From Pelagomonas calceolata (lineage: Eukaryota > Sar > Pelagophyceae > Pelagomonadales > Pelagomonadaceae): a stretch of 64,000 nt of DNA. Of this stretch, positions 1-8,941 are shown piece by piece. Every line of letters begins with the position of its first letter. Position 1 is the stretch's first letter. The notes beneath the pieces are model-generated. The model searched no databases, had not been told where the DNA came from, and worked only from the letters and a program-made list of their open reading frames with translations. The stretch is from NCBI GenBank assembly GCA_918797485.1, contig CAKKNE010000002.1, positions 3,252,501-3,316,500 of the forward strand, in the 5' to 3' direction. The translations under genes and the position numbers were made by a program.

Positions 1-2016
1 CATCCGCGGCTGGACAGATGAGGGGCTGTCGAGCTCGCCGCGGCGCGCCTGGATCGCCGAAGCGAGCATGGCCTCGACGCGGCCCGCGACCATGTCGAAC
101 TGCCTCGCGTTCAGGGCCTTCTCGTCGAGCAGCGGGATCAATGAAGGCAGCACGTCTCTCAAGATGCGCGACTGCTCCGGTAATCTTTTAGCGACGAGGT
201 CGAAGCACCCGAGCACGCACATCGCTAAAGCAGGCTGGCCGTGCACTAATCTCACAGAATCGCGCAGCGCCGGCAGAACGACCCTCATCAGGACCTCGGG
301 CGGCGTCGCCGGGGGGCGGTCCAAAGCCGCGGCGAGCGCCTTGTGCGCCGTCACGCGCGTCGCCAAAGCACAAGTCTTCGACGCGACGCACCTACAGACC
401 GCCGGCACGAGATCTGTGGAGACACGACTAGAGACGCCGTTCCGGGCGGCGATCGACGCCTTCGCGATGACCGCGTCCAAGACATCGGACGAAGCCAGCT
501 GTCTCAATGCAGCGTCTCTGAGCCGAGGCCCGGCGTCGTCGCGCAGCGCTCGCGCCAAAGCGTCGACGACGCGCTTCGCCGCCCACGACGCGTCGGCCCG
601 ATCCAACAGCAGCGTGGCGTGCTCGACGACGGCCAGGACGGCCTGGGGCCCCGCCGCGTCGACCAGGAACCGCTCCAAAATGGGCTGGATGCTCTTGCGG
701 AACGCGCGCGCGTCGAGGCGCGCGGCACACGCGAGTAACGCCGGCGCCGCGGGCGCGCAGAGCTTGGGCTGCGCGCGGACGCACGCATCTAATGAAGGCA
801 GGACCACGATCAGCAAAGTGCGGTCCGTGAAGCACTCCCGGTACTCGACGTCCGCGCCACTGTCGAGCATCGACGTCAGGTTGCCCAAAAACGCGGCAGC
901 TAAAGAAGGGTCCCTCGATGGCAGCGCGTCGAGCTCCTTGAGGGCCGCCACGGCCGGCGCGTGGAAGAGGGGGCAGCCTCGTAATGCGGCCGCATCCAAG
1001 CGCGACTGCGGGTGCACGGCCAGAGAGCGCGACACCGCGTCGCGGACGAGCGACGGCAGTTGCGAGGGGTCCAGCTGTTGTAACCGAGAACACGCGCTGC
1101 GGTGGCCGTACAGATTGTCGCATCCTTGTAAAGCTTTGGAACCGGTAAAGACCTCCCACAAGACACACCCCAACGAGAAGACGTCGCACGCGGGCGCCGC
1201 GACGCGGTCGCCATTTTTGGTAAGTTCGGGCGACGTGTACTCGAGCCGGGGCTCGCCCGTCAGCTCTCCCCCAATAGCACCTTCATTAGCAAAGTAGGGG
1301 CTCGCGACGCCGTACTGGCCCGCCGGGATCGATAGCGCCAACCCAAACCCGCCCAACCGCCAGTCGCCCGTCTTCGTCAGCCAGATGCTCTCGGGACTCA
1401 CGCCGAGGTGCGCTCTTTGGACCATGCCGCCCGCACCCTTCAAAGCCTGCAGCGCGTCCGCGAGCGACGCGGCGCCTCTTGCCACTTCAGCTGTCGTGAA
1501 GGCGCCGTCGCGCCAGTGGCTCGGAACCTTATCACTGGCAACGCCGGGCCACGTCTTGTGCAGGGCGTTGCCCAACGAGCACGCGACTCTTTCCCCAACA
1601 AAGACGATGGCCTGCCTCGACTCCAACGTCTCGATGAGCTGGAGGCAACCGGGTGGGGCTTTTCGGGACGCGGTCGCGACGGCCGTGCCGACCCCCAACG
1701 CCGCCGAGGCCATGGCGTCCCTCAAAGACGTGGGGCCCGCCGCGGCGGCCCTCACTTTTTCGAGCTGTCTCCTCTCGATGCCCGCGAGATTTGCTAAAGT
1801 GGCCACGTCGCGCCGCGCCGTCATCACCACCTTTTCGAAGAGGCTCTTCTGGTTTCGCAATTGCTTTTCGAGGGCCGCCTTCTCAAACACGAAGACCGAG
1901 ACCTCGAGGCCGTCCTTCTTGCGCGTCGCCTGGTACGACTTCCACTGGTAGCCGTGGCCGCCGCTCCCGGTCGCGTCCTTGTCGACGTCGTAGCGCTTGC
2001 TGAGCTCGGAGCCCAT
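1..2016 (-). CDS. SCY1-like (SCYL2-type) pseudokinase, C-terminus beyond window
   Basis: An open frame runs from an ATG at 2016 to the left edge (672 codons, no stop seen). The N-terminus has the SCYL2-like stretch YQWKSYQATRKKDG followed by VSVFVFEK. The kinase-fold body includes AHLGVSPESIW in place of a catalytic HRD loop, and EYTSPEL with DVFSLGCVLWEVF. The remainder is a run of Ala/Leu-rich helices like the HEAT repeats that follow the kinase domain in this family. SCYL proteins are catalytically weak scaffolds of clathrin/COPI trafficking at Golgi and endosomes. The divergent catalytic loop agrees with a pseudokinase. The shared dyad motif lies 215 bp upstream of the start. Family assignment is fairly safe; SCYL2 rather than SCYL1 rests on the N-terminal stretch. 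Confidence 0.8.
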   Translation of the reverse strand, partial: MGSELSKRYDVDKDATGSGGHGYQWKSYQATRKKDGLEVSVFVFEKAALEKQLRNQKSLFEKVVMTARRDVATLANLAGIERRQLEKVRAAAAGPTSLRDAMASAALGVGTAVATASRKAPPGCLQLIETLESRQAIVFVGERVACSLGNALHKTWPGVASDKVPSHWRDGAFTTAEVARGAASLADALQALKGAGGMVQRAHLGVSPESIWLTKTGDWRLGGFGLALSIPAGQYGVASPYFANEGAIGGELTGEPRLEYTSPELTKNGDRVAAPACDVFSLGCVLWEVFTGSKALQGCDNLYGHRSACSRLQQLDPSQLPSLVRDAVSRSLAVHPQSRLDAAALRGCPLFHAPAVAALKELDALPSRDPSLAAAFLGNLTSMLDSGADVEYRECFTDRTLLIVVLPSLDACVRAQPKLCAPAAPALLACAARLDARAFRKSIQPILERFLVDAAGPQAVLAVVEHATLLLDRADASWAAKRVVDALARALRDDAGPRLRDAALRQLASSDVLDAVIAKASIAARNGVSSRVSTDLVPAVCRCVASKTCALATRVTAHKALAAALDRPPATPPEVLMRVVLPALRDSVRLVHGQPALAMCVLGCFDLVAKRLPEQSRILRDVLPSLIPLLDEKALNARQFDMVAGRVEAMLASAIQARRGELDSPSSVQPRM

Positions 2017-2230
2017 TTTCTTTTTTTGCGCTTATGACTTTGTGGTTTCGCACCGCTGCGGCGCCCGCTGACTTCGATCGGCGTGGCTCAGGGGTTACGG
2101 CAGCTGGCTATTCCGTCGGCCAACCGCTGTCGCTGTGTGAGATCTGCGGCTACGCAGCGCTTTTATTCCTTTTGCTACGCCGACGCGCGCGACCTCTGGA
2201 CCGCTTGGATTTTGGCCGCGAGATGGAATC

Positions 2231-2256
2231 GCTAGCGGCATGTAAGACACTAGCAA
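2231..2256 (+). promoter_or_regulatory. Shared dyad motif, copy 1
   Basis: Left arm GCTAGCG, core TGTAAGACA, right arm CTAGCAA, 26 bp in all. It sits in the 277-bp spacer between the start of the SCYL-like gene (2016, minus strand) and the 3' end of the exonuclease fusion, so only one promoter can own it. I see nothing else in the spacer. A tRNA A-box-like stretch near 2090 has no matching B-box. Confidence 0.75.
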
Positions 2257-2293
2257 ATTTGCAAACCACGAGCCACGAGCCACAAAACAGACC

Positions 2294-5200
2294 TTAGAAC
2301 AACACCGCACGGCCACCGAGACAAGCGACGAGCGCGTCCGCGTCGACGACGAGCGATCGCCCGACCTCGCCGCACCCGAGCGCGATCGTCCGGCCCGCGA
2401 GGGATCGCGCGACGCGGACGTCTGCCGCGCGGTGCGCGCCTATGGGCCCGAGCGCTCCGCGGGGAAGGCCGAAGAGCCCCACGAGCTCGGCCGCGGGCGC
2501 CAGCGTTTCGTCCGGCGCGAGAGAGAGGCGTTCGCCCGCCGGCAAGACGGCCAGGCGCCGCTCGCCGTTATAGAGCAGCGCCAGCGTCTTGCAGCGGACG
2601 ACGACCGAGAGGTCGATGTCGCCGTCGCTCAACACGCGGAAGTCACCACTAAACGACGCGGCGAGCGCGGCGACGTCGTCCGGCCCGAGCGCCGCCGGAA
2701 ACGGGTACGTCGCGGCGACCTGCAGCAGGACGTGCGCGTCGAGGGCGGCGTACGCCCGCTGCGCTGGCGTGAGCGGCCGCCGGCCCCAGTCCGAGCGCTG
2801 CTCCGCCTTGTCGAGGCGCGTACCGAGGCGCGTCGCACACACGGCCGCGAGGCCCGCCTCGCTGCGCTTGAGGTCGCGGATGCGCCAGGTGGCCGGGTCC
2901 GGCGCGGCGGGCGCCGCGCGCCGCAGCCGAGTCGCGTCCGACGCGAAGCCGTAGGCCAGCACGGCACGCGCACCGGCGACGGCGGCGTAGACGATGGCCG
3001 CCGCGTCGCCGTCGAGCGCCGCCAGATCAACCAGGTAAACTGCTTGCGGCGTCGCGACCTGCAGGAGCGTCGCCGCGGCGGTCCCGGGCGGCCATTCCGC
3101 GTCGACCGCGACCACTGGCTCGCATTCTAGCGCCGCGGCCATCGCCGCGGCGCCCTGGGCGTCGGTGACGTCTTGGACAGCGATATCTGGAAGCGTGAGA
3201 CACTCGCCGTCGGCCGCGGACCGCGGGCACCCGAGCACCAAAGCATGCTCCCGCGGCACGAGCGGCGTCGCGACGTCCTCGTCGGCCGCGTCGCCGAAGA
3301 GGCGCCTCCGGAGCCGCCGCGCCGCGCGCCGGTGGCCGAGGTCCTCCGCCGCGGCGACCAAGGCCGCCGCGGCCACGGCATCGACGGCCACGGCGTCGTC
3401 TTTGGCGTCTTCACCGACCAAGGGCGCCTCGCAGAGCCGCGCTGCGGCCTCCATCGCGTCGTTCTTCGCGAGCGCGACGCACGCGTCCGCGACGATCGTC
3501 GACGAGAGCGCCGGCGGCCGGCCGACGAGCGCCACGTAGCGCGCCGCGAGCTCGAGGCGCCGCGGCGAGTCCGCGAGGCGCCGCGGCGAGTCCGCGCCTA
3601 GAGCCTCCCGGACGACGTCCGCCGCGCACGGGAACTCGGCGCCGAAGCGCCTGGCCGCTTCGACGGCGAGCGCCAGGTCGGGTCCGTTTCGCCCTTCTAC
3701 GAGCGCCCGCCGCAGCAGCGCGCCGGCCGGCGCCGCGGCACTCGGGTCGGGGTCTGCCGCGGCCAGGATCGCGGCGCCGATTTTCGCGCCGAGGGAGCGA
3801 GGCTTCACGACCGCGAGCGCGCCGAGCGCCTCGACGACGAGCGCCGCGCGGCCCTGGCTCGTGTCGCGCGACGCGGTCAAGACGGCGCGGGCGCGCTCGG
3901 CTAGAAGCGCCGAGCCGACGCGGCGCCCATTTCGCGCGTGTTCGTGGGGCCGGCCCTCCAGGCGCTTGACCAGCTGCGCGCCGGTCTCGACGGCGCCGTC
4001 GTCCACCAATAGAGCGTCGTCATCTAGGCAAACGGCCTCGGGCGCGTCGGACGCGTCCCGGAACGCGCCGCGCACGCGCAGGCCCGCGACGGACGGGTGC
4101 GCCGGCGACGGGAAGCCGCCGACCTCGACGACGCGGCCGTCCGCATCCAATGAAGGCGGCTTGCGCTTGTGCTTCTTCCACGTCGTCGCGCCCCGGAGCA
4201 GCGGCTCCGGGTCCCACTCGTCCGGCAGGAGAAAGCCCCGCGACGTCTCGTAGAGCGCGTCTTCATCAAACGGCCGGAGCGAGGCGACCATGATCGGCGT
4301 CGCCGGGCAGCGCTCCGCGAGGCGCGCGAGCTCCGCTGCCAGATGCGCGGCGGCCACGGCGCGCAGCGGCTCCGGCGCGCCGACGAGCTCGCAGGCCGGC
4401 AGGAGGTAGCCGTTTTCTGTTTTCGGCAGGCGGCACGGCGCCAACCAGTGGCTCTTGGGCAGGATGACGAAGTGCGTCGTGTCTGCCGGCACCGCGGCGC
4501 GAACACCGCATATGTCCCGCGCCACCCAGCCCTTCGCGTGGTCTCCACTGAGGACGCTCGACTCGGGCGCCGCGCGGTCGTAGAAGACGAAGCCCCGGAG
4601 CGCGCTGTGCGCGCGCAGGTCGAGGCAGCGGTCGTCCTGCTCGACCTTGGCGAGCGTGCGCGTCGCCCACTTCCTCACGTCGGCCTCGGCCGAGAGGCGC
4701 AGCTTGCGCGCCGACGTCGCGACGCGCGCGTCGAGGTTCTCGTGCAGGAAGGGGCCGACGTACCGCGCGGCGGCGCCGGCCGGCAGCGCCCCTTGCGGCG
4801 GCGCGACGTAGACGAAGAACTTGATGGAGAGCTCCCAGTGTAACAAACAGCGGCGGCCCGGCGCCGGCGCCGTGCCGGGCGGGTCGCAGCCGAGGGACGC
4901 GCGCACGGCTTCATCCGTGGGCGCGCAGCAGAAGACGTACTTCAGGCTCCCGACGACGCCGCGCTGGCCCCGCCGCAGCTGCTGGCCGCACCGCAGTTGC
5001 GTCGTGCGGAGCGCCGGGCACCGCTCGATCCAGAACTCGACGAGCGACTGCGCGTAGAAGCCCAGCCGCGTCGACCGCCGCGACGGCGCCGCGAGGTAGG
5101 CCTCGAGCTCGCTCGGGTCCTCGTCGAGCCGCGCGAGCCAGCCCTGCGACGCGCCTACGATCGAAGCGCCGACCGCGTCGTGTAATGGACGGGCCGCGCT

Positions 5201-5353
5201 CGTCGCGTCGGTTTCACGCAGCATGCCGGGCGACGCCATCATCCACCACAGATCGCGCACGAGCTTGTTGCGCGGGCCGGCGGTCGGGTCGATGTGTGCG
5301 AGCTGTCCATCGTGCACTGCAGACTGGCCATTGCTCTGCTCCGCAGTGATCAT
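2294..5353 (-). CDS. DUF1853 / DEDDy 3'-5' exonuclease / YbaK-like fusion protein
   Basis: 1019 residues with three parts. Residues about 28-260 resemble bacterial DUF1853: NKLVRDLWWMMASPGML, RLGFYAQSLVEFWIE, LLHWELSIKFF and a glycine/aromatic block. Residues about 390-730 are alanine-rich helices with no clear family. Residues about 735-895 are an RNase D/WRN/mut-7-type exonuclease: Exo I VAVDAEW (near 747), Exo II YGFASDATRL (near 800) and Exo III YAALDAHVL (near 868), so all DEDDy acidic residues are present. The last 110 residues, with CKTLALLYNGERRL and GLFGLPRGALGPIG, resemble a YbaK/ProX trans-editing domain. The exonuclease is secure, DUF1853 likely and YbaK tentative. A role in RNA or tRNA quality control is inference. 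A 24-bp duplication near 3555-3600 repeats DSPRRL. Confidence 0.8.
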   Translation of the reverse strand: MITAEQSNGQSAVHDGQLAHIDPTAGPRNKLVRDLWWMMASPGMLRETDATSAARPLHDAVGASIVGASQGWLARLDEDPSELEAYLAAPSRRSTRLGFYAQSLVEFWIERCPALRTTQLRCGQQLRRGQRGVVGSLKYVFCCAPTDEAVRASLGCDPPGTAPAPGRRCLLHWELSIKFFVYVAPPQGALPAGAAARYVGPFLHENLDARVATSARKLRLSAEADVRKWATRTLAKVEQDDRCLDLRAHSALRGFVFYDRAAPESSVLSGDHAKGWVARDICGVRAAVPADTTHFVILPKSHWLAPCRLPKTENGYLLPACELVGAPEPLRAVAAAHLAAELARLAERCPATPIMVASLRPFDEDALYETSRGFLLPDEWDPEPLLRGATTWKKHKRKPPSLDADGRVVEVGGFPSPAHPSVAGLRVRGAFRDASDAPEAVCLDDDALLVDDGAVETGAQLVKRLEGRPHEHARNGRRVGSALLAERARAVLTASRDTSQGRAALVVEALGALAVVKPRSLGAKIGAAILAAADPDPSAAAPAGALLRRALVEGRNGPDLALAVEAARRFGAEFPCAADVVREALGADSPRRLADSPRRLELAARYVALVGRPPALSSTIVADACVALAKNDAMEAAARLCEAPLVGEDAKDDAVAVDAVAAAALVAAAEDLGHRRAARRLRRRLFGDAADEDVATPLVPREHALVLGCPRSAADGECLTLPDIAVQDVTDAQGAAAMAAALECEPVVAVDAEWPPGTAAATLLQVATPQAVYLVDLAALDGDAAAIVYAAVAGARAVLAYGFASDATRLRRAAPAAPDPATWRIRDLKRSEAGLAAVCATRLGTRLDKAEQRSDWGRRPLTPAQRAYAALDAHVLLQVAATYPFPAALGPDDVAALAASFSGDFRVLSDGDIDLSVVVRCKTLALLYNGERRLAVLPAGERLSLAPDETLAPAAELVGLFGLPRGALGPIGAHRAADVRVARSLAGRTIALGCGEVGRSLVVDADALVACLGGRAVLF

Positions 5354-5461
5354 CGCTGCTCAAGACCTCTGCATTGCTGTGACATTTCTCGGTTATCTAT
5401 GCCGGCACCTGCAACCACTCTGGTACCTCTCTCAGGTGAAGGAGGCGCCGGCGCAAAACGA

Positions 5462-5487
5462 GCTAGCGCACTGTAAGACACTAGAAA
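5462..5487 (+). promoter_or_regulatory. Shared dyad motif, copy 2
   Basis: GCTAGCG then CACTGTAAGACA and CTAGAAA; the last arm differs by one base from the usual CTAGCAA. It lies 108 bp upstream of the exonuclease fusion start (5353, minus) and just past the 3' end of the ankyrin-RS gene, so it again marks a one-sided promoter. Confidence 0.75.
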
Positions 5488-5512
5488 ATGAGGGAGCATT
5501 ACCCGCCTAGGC

Positions 5513-6898
5513 CTACTTCGGCGGCCCGCGGCCGTACATGCCACTGGCCGCGACGCCCGAGACCGTGCCTTGTTTCGCGGCCTCGGCGATCTGCTTCATG
5601 GCCGCGCGCGACGCCGGCGACGGCCCGCGCTGGTGCCGCGGCGGCCCGCGCCGCGGGTTGAAGGGCTCCGGCGACCGGCTCCGCGAGCGGTCGCGGCGGC
5701 GGCGCCGGCGGCGGTGGCGGTCGCGCGAGCCGTCCGAGTCGGAGTCGTCGCGGCGGCGGCGGCCCGTCCGCCGGCGGCGCTTGCGCTCCTGCGACGGGCT
5801 CCGCGACGGCTCCCGTTTTTTGGGAGACGGCGCCGGCGCGGGCTCCGGCGCCGCGACAACTTGGGGAGGCTCATCATCATCCAGCTTCTTGAGCGGCTTC
5901 GGCGCGGGCGCCTCCTGCACCGGCGCTTCGTCGGCGTTGCTGAAGGGGACCACGGCCGGCGCGCGGACGTCGAAGCGCGACGGCGCCGCCTCCTGGGAAG
6001 CGGGCGCCGGCGCCGGCTGTGTCGGTGCCGCCGCGGCCCGCTCGGCCTCCTTCTTGGCCTGGTCGGCCTGGTACTGGCGCAGCCAGCCGTCGTCGGCGGG
6101 CTTCGTGGCCGCGGGCGCGGCCTTCTGGGCCTGCTCGGCCGCCTCGACCTGCGTCGCCACGAGCTTCGCCGCCGCGACCTCCTGGGCCTGGCGCCGCGCG
6201 TCCTCCTCGGCGAGTAAGCGCGCCGTCTCGTCGCGCCTAAATGCCTCGGCCTCGCGCTCGGCCTGGGCCACGGCCTCCAGCTCGTCGGCGTCGACGGCCG
6301 CGTCCGCCGCCGTCGGTTCCGCCGGGGCCGCCTTCGCGACGGAAAAGGGCGGCCGGTCGGGCTCCGTCGCTTGCAAGTGCGTCGCGTGGCACCTTAGTAG
6401 AGTCACGATCTTCTGGGACCCTTCGCCCGCCTCCATCGCGACGCGCTCCGGCGTCAAACCGTCCACCGTCGTCGCGCGCTCGTCGGCGCCGTGAAACAAG
6501 AGCCACCGACATAATTTGAGCGAGCCGCCGAGCGCGGCGTGGTGGAGCGGCGTGCCGCCCTGTAGGTCCGGCTGGTTGAGGGCCTCCTTCCGCGACGTCT
6601 TTGCCTTCGTCGCGAGCCAGCGCGCGACGTCCAAGTGGCCGTTGAAGCACGCCGTGTGCAGCGGTAAAGCCCCCTGCGCGTCCGCCGTCGTCACGTCCAA
6701 TCCCTGGTCCGCGCACCAGGCCGCGATATCCAGGTGGCCGCCCAAACACGCCATGTGCAACGGCGTGGCGCCCATGGCGTCGCGCGCGCGCGTCGCCAGC
6801 GCGCCGTGGCGCACGGCGTGCGCGAGCGCGTCCTCGTTGCCCTCGAGGCAGGCCTGGAGGAGGGCGTTGTCGACCTGGGAGATCTGGGCGAGGTCCAT
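5513..6898 (-). CDS. Ankyrin-repeat protein with coiled coil and RS-rich tail
   Basis: 461 residues. Residues about 10-165 hold four ankyrin units, with GATPLHMACLGGHLDIA, GALPLHTACFNGHLDVA and GGTPLHHAALGGSLKLC. Residues about 205-300 are Ala/Glu/Gln/Arg-rich and probably coiled coil. Residues about 360-430 are an Arg/Ser tract (REPSRSPSQERKRRRR and RDRSRSRSPEPF), and the protein ends in GMYGRGPPK. RS tracts are typical of splicing and nuclear-speckle proteins and of SRPK/CLK phosphorylation. Ankyrin plus RS suggests an adaptor in mRNA processing, which is inference. The start at 6898 (MDLAQISQVDNALLQ) leads directly into the first ankyrin helix. Confidence 0.75.
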   Translation of the reverse strand: MDLAQISQVDNALLQACLEGNEDALAHAVRHGALATRARDAMGATPLHMACLGGHLDIAAWCADQGLDVTTADAQGALPLHTACFNGHLDVARWLATKAKTSRKEALNQPDLQGGTPLHHAALGGSLKLCRWLLFHGADERATTVDGLTPERVAMEAGEGSQKIVTLLRCHATHLQATEPDRPPFSVAKAAPAEPTAADAAVDADELEAVAQAEREAEAFRRDETARLLAEEDARRQAQEVAAAKLVATQVEAAEQAQKAAPAATKPADDGWLRQYQADQAKKEAERAAAAPTQPAPAPASQEAAPSRFDVRAPAVVPFSNADEAPVQEAPAPKPLKKLDDDEPPQVVAAPEPAPAPSPKKREPSRSPSQERKRRRRTGRRRRDDSDSDGSRDRHRRRRRRRDRSRSRSPEPFNPRRGPPRHQRGPSPASRAAMKQIAEAAKQGTVSGVAASGMYGRGPPK

Positions 6899-7098
6899 TG
6901 TCGGTTGCGTCCCGCGGCTGCTGCGATTCTAGCTCCCTAGGCGAGGCTTGGGCTGGCTTCGCTCTTCCAGGGCCCCGCGGTTTAGTGAAGCACGAGGCGC
7001 TGCGAGCGGAACGGCTTCGAGGAGTGATAGAACCGAAGCGGGGCAAGCTGCTGTAGCTGTTAGACCTCCGGGCGGCGGCGAGGGTGCCCGGCCGCTTT

Positions 7099-7120
7099 CT
7101 AGTGCCTTTACAGACGCTAG
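7099..7120 (-). promoter_or_regulatory. Degenerate copy of the shared dyad motif
   Basis: CTAGTG, CCTTTACAG and CGCTAG keep both CTAG ends and the 22-bp spacing of the regular copies, but the core has changed. It lies in the 330-bp divergent spacer between the ankyrin-RS gene (start 6898) and the XRCC4-like candidate (start 7229), 108 bp from the latter. No TATA-like sequence is obvious nearby. Confidence 0.5.
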
Positions 7121-7228
7121 GAATCCGGCCGCGCAAAGTGCCGGGGCACCGCTCGCGTGCGTGACCGCGCGTGATCCCTTTTGACCACAGCAGTGCTGCC
7201 TCACCGCCCCGCACGGCACAGAGGAGAA

Positions 7229-8233
7229 ATGGCCGACGCAGAGGCAGAGGTGGCCCTGGCCGCCATCGAGGACGGCGACGGCGTCGAGGGCGTGCAGCTG
7301 TACGTCTGCGGTTCTGGTGGAGAGCTCGAGTTATTAGCATTGGAAGGCACGGCGGGCGGCCGGCGCTGGCACCTGCAAGCACGGGCGGCGGATTTGGTGA
7401 CGGCGCCGAACGACGCCCGCTACCCGGACCAAGCGTGCCGCATCGCGCGCGAGGCCGCCGACGGCTGTTCAAGGGGCGACCGCCTCACGGCATCTATTGA
7501 ACACGGCGCCCTCAAGGTATCCATCAAACGCAAAATCGGCGGCACCGGCGTCACGGCTTCTCGATTGGCGCGCGTCCTCGCCGCGACTTTAGTTCCAGTC
7601 CGCGGCGACGCCGCGGCGGCGGCCGAGCAAAGGTGCCGCACGGCAAGCGGCAAAGCGCTGCGAGCCGCGGACGCCCGCATCAAGGCGCTCGAGCAGCGCA
7701 CTGCTGAATTGGAAGCCGCGCAAAAAACGATGGAGGAGACTCTCGAGAAACACGTGGAAGCGGTCAAAGCCGCGGACCTGGCGCCGGACTTCGCGCGCAT
7801 TTTGGCGACGCGCGCGCCGGCTTCTGCTCCGGCCCCGCCTCCGCCGCCGCACGACGGCGAGAGTTCGTCGGACGAGGACGACGACTCCGACGCCGAGTGC
7901 CCGGACACGCCCGAACGAGCGCCCTTGCCGCCCCCCTCAAAGCCGGGCTTCGTGCCGGGGACGAAGACGCAGGTCGTGGCCTTCGACCTCGATCAATTGG
8001 ACGACATCTGCGGCCCCGTCAAAAGTGAGCCGCGTATTAAAAGGGAGGTCAAGAAGGAAGTCAAAAAGGAGGTGAAGCGGGAGAAGAAGCGCAAGTCCGA
8101 CATCCTCTCGGACAGCGACTCGCAGCGCGACGCGCCGCCGCCGCCCGCTCGCCGCAAGGTCAAGCCCGAGCCTCCGCAAAAGAAGAAGAAGCGGGACATC
8201 CTCTCGGACTCTGATTCTGATGAGTTCGACTAG
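7229..8233 (+). CDS. Possible XRCC4/XLF-superfamily protein with SUMO-consensus tail
   Basis: 334 residues from ATG 7229 (MADAEAEVALAAIEDG); an in-frame upstream ATG at 7181 looks like 5' leader. The layout is a small beta-rich head (about 1-125), a short coiled coil (about 135-180, ALRAADARIKALEQRTAELE), a Pro/acidic linker (SSDEDDDSD) and a basic/acidic tail. Head plus coiled coil plus unstructured tail is the XRCC4/XLF/PAXX plan of NHEJ repair factors, but residue identity is too weak to claim it firmly. The tail has a run of SUMO-type psi-K-x-E sites (VKSE, IKRE, VKKE, VKPE) and a duplicated DILSDSDS motif that fits casein-kinase-2 sites. Its stop is 12 bp from that of the next gene. Alternative: an unrelated nuclear coiled-coil protein. 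Confidence 0.6.
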   Translation: MADAEAEVALAAIEDGDGVEGVQLYVCGSGGELELLALEGTAGGRRWHLQARAADLVTAPNDARYPDQACRIAREAADGCSRGDRLTASIEHGALKVSIKRKIGGTGVTASRLARVLAATLVPVRGDAAAAAEQRCRTASGKALRAADARIKALEQRTAELEAAQKTMEETLEKHVEAVKAADLAPDFARILATRAPASAPAPPPPPHDGESSSDEDDDSDAECPDTPERAPLPPPSKPGFVPGTKTQVVAFDLDQLDDICGPVKSEPRIKREVKKEVKKEVKREKKRKSDILSDSDSQRDAPPPPARRKVKPEPPQKKKKRDILSDSDSDEFD

Positions 8234-8245
8234 AGATCTAAGTTG

Positions 8246-8941
8246 TTAGTTGTGACGGACGTCGGCCGCCCGGACTTCGTTGGAAGACTCCTCGTCGGCC
8301 CAGGCTATCTCGTACCCGCCCTCGACAATCTCGTCGACGACGCCGGCGAACCACCGCCTGCCCCAGCGCGCCTGGACGCGGTCGCCGACTTTGAAGGGCG
8401 TCGCTGGGCGGCCCCACGTGCGAGCGCCGCCCTTGGGCACGCACGGGTCGAGGCGCGGCGGCGTCGTGACCTTGCGCTTGCGCGGCAACGATGGGGTCTC
8501 GGAGGCCTTGCGCAGCGCCGCCTTATCGCTCGCGACGGCCGCGGTGTACGCCTCGGCGAGCGCGTCGGCGACGTCGGCGCGGATCTGGGGCGGGGCGTCT
8601 CGCACGACCTGCGTTTCACGAACCGGTGTCTTATTGAGGACCTCACTTGTTTCCACACCGCACGCGACGGCGTTGAACGCGACCGGGTCGTTGATGTCCC
8701 CGAGCACGACGGCCGCGCCGCCACCGGCCACCCAGGCCCGGAAGCGTTTACCCCGCATCCCGGCCCGCGTCAGCGCCTCGTGCGCGGCCTGAGACAACGG
8801 GTCCCGCGGGACGCCGAGGAGCGTCGCGGCGTCGCAGAGTGCCCCCCAGTCCCGGCGGTAGCTCGTTATACCGAGCGGGACGACACGGCTGGCCTTCTCG
8901 ACGATTCGGTCTTGCATCGACATTGGCCTGCGCGCGCGCAT
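8246..8941 (-). CDS. Tudor/Agenet-like domain protein
   Basis: 231 residues. Residues 15-100 (RRDWGALCDAATLLGVP and later) are helical and unrecognised. The C-terminal 50 residues (FKVGDRVQARWGRRWFAGVV, then YEIAWADEESSNEV) have the aromatic/acidic pattern of a Tudor or Agenet fold, which binds methyl-lysine or methyl-arginine. A basic patch PRKRKV could act as a nuclear localisation signal. ATGs at 8941, 8923 and 8917 are all possible starts. A chromatin or RNA-reader role is inference. Converges tail to tail with the XRCC4-like candidate. Confidence 0.65.
   Translation of the reverse strand: MRARRPMSMQDRIVEKASRVVPLGITSYRRDWGALCDAATLLGVPRDPLSQAAHEALTRAGMRGKRFRAWVAGGGAAVVLGDINDPVAFNAVACGVETSEVLNKTPVRETQVVRDAPPQIRADVADALAEAYTAAVASDKAALRKASETPSLPRKRKVTTPPRLDPCVPKGGARTWGRPATPFKVGDRVQARWGRRWFAGVVDEIVEGGYEIAWADEESSNEVRAADVRHN

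Noticed and set aside
2085-2160. tRNA-like A-box (TGGCTCAGGGG)
   Set aside because: No GGTTCGA-type B-box at the right distance and no cloverleaf pairing that I could draw.
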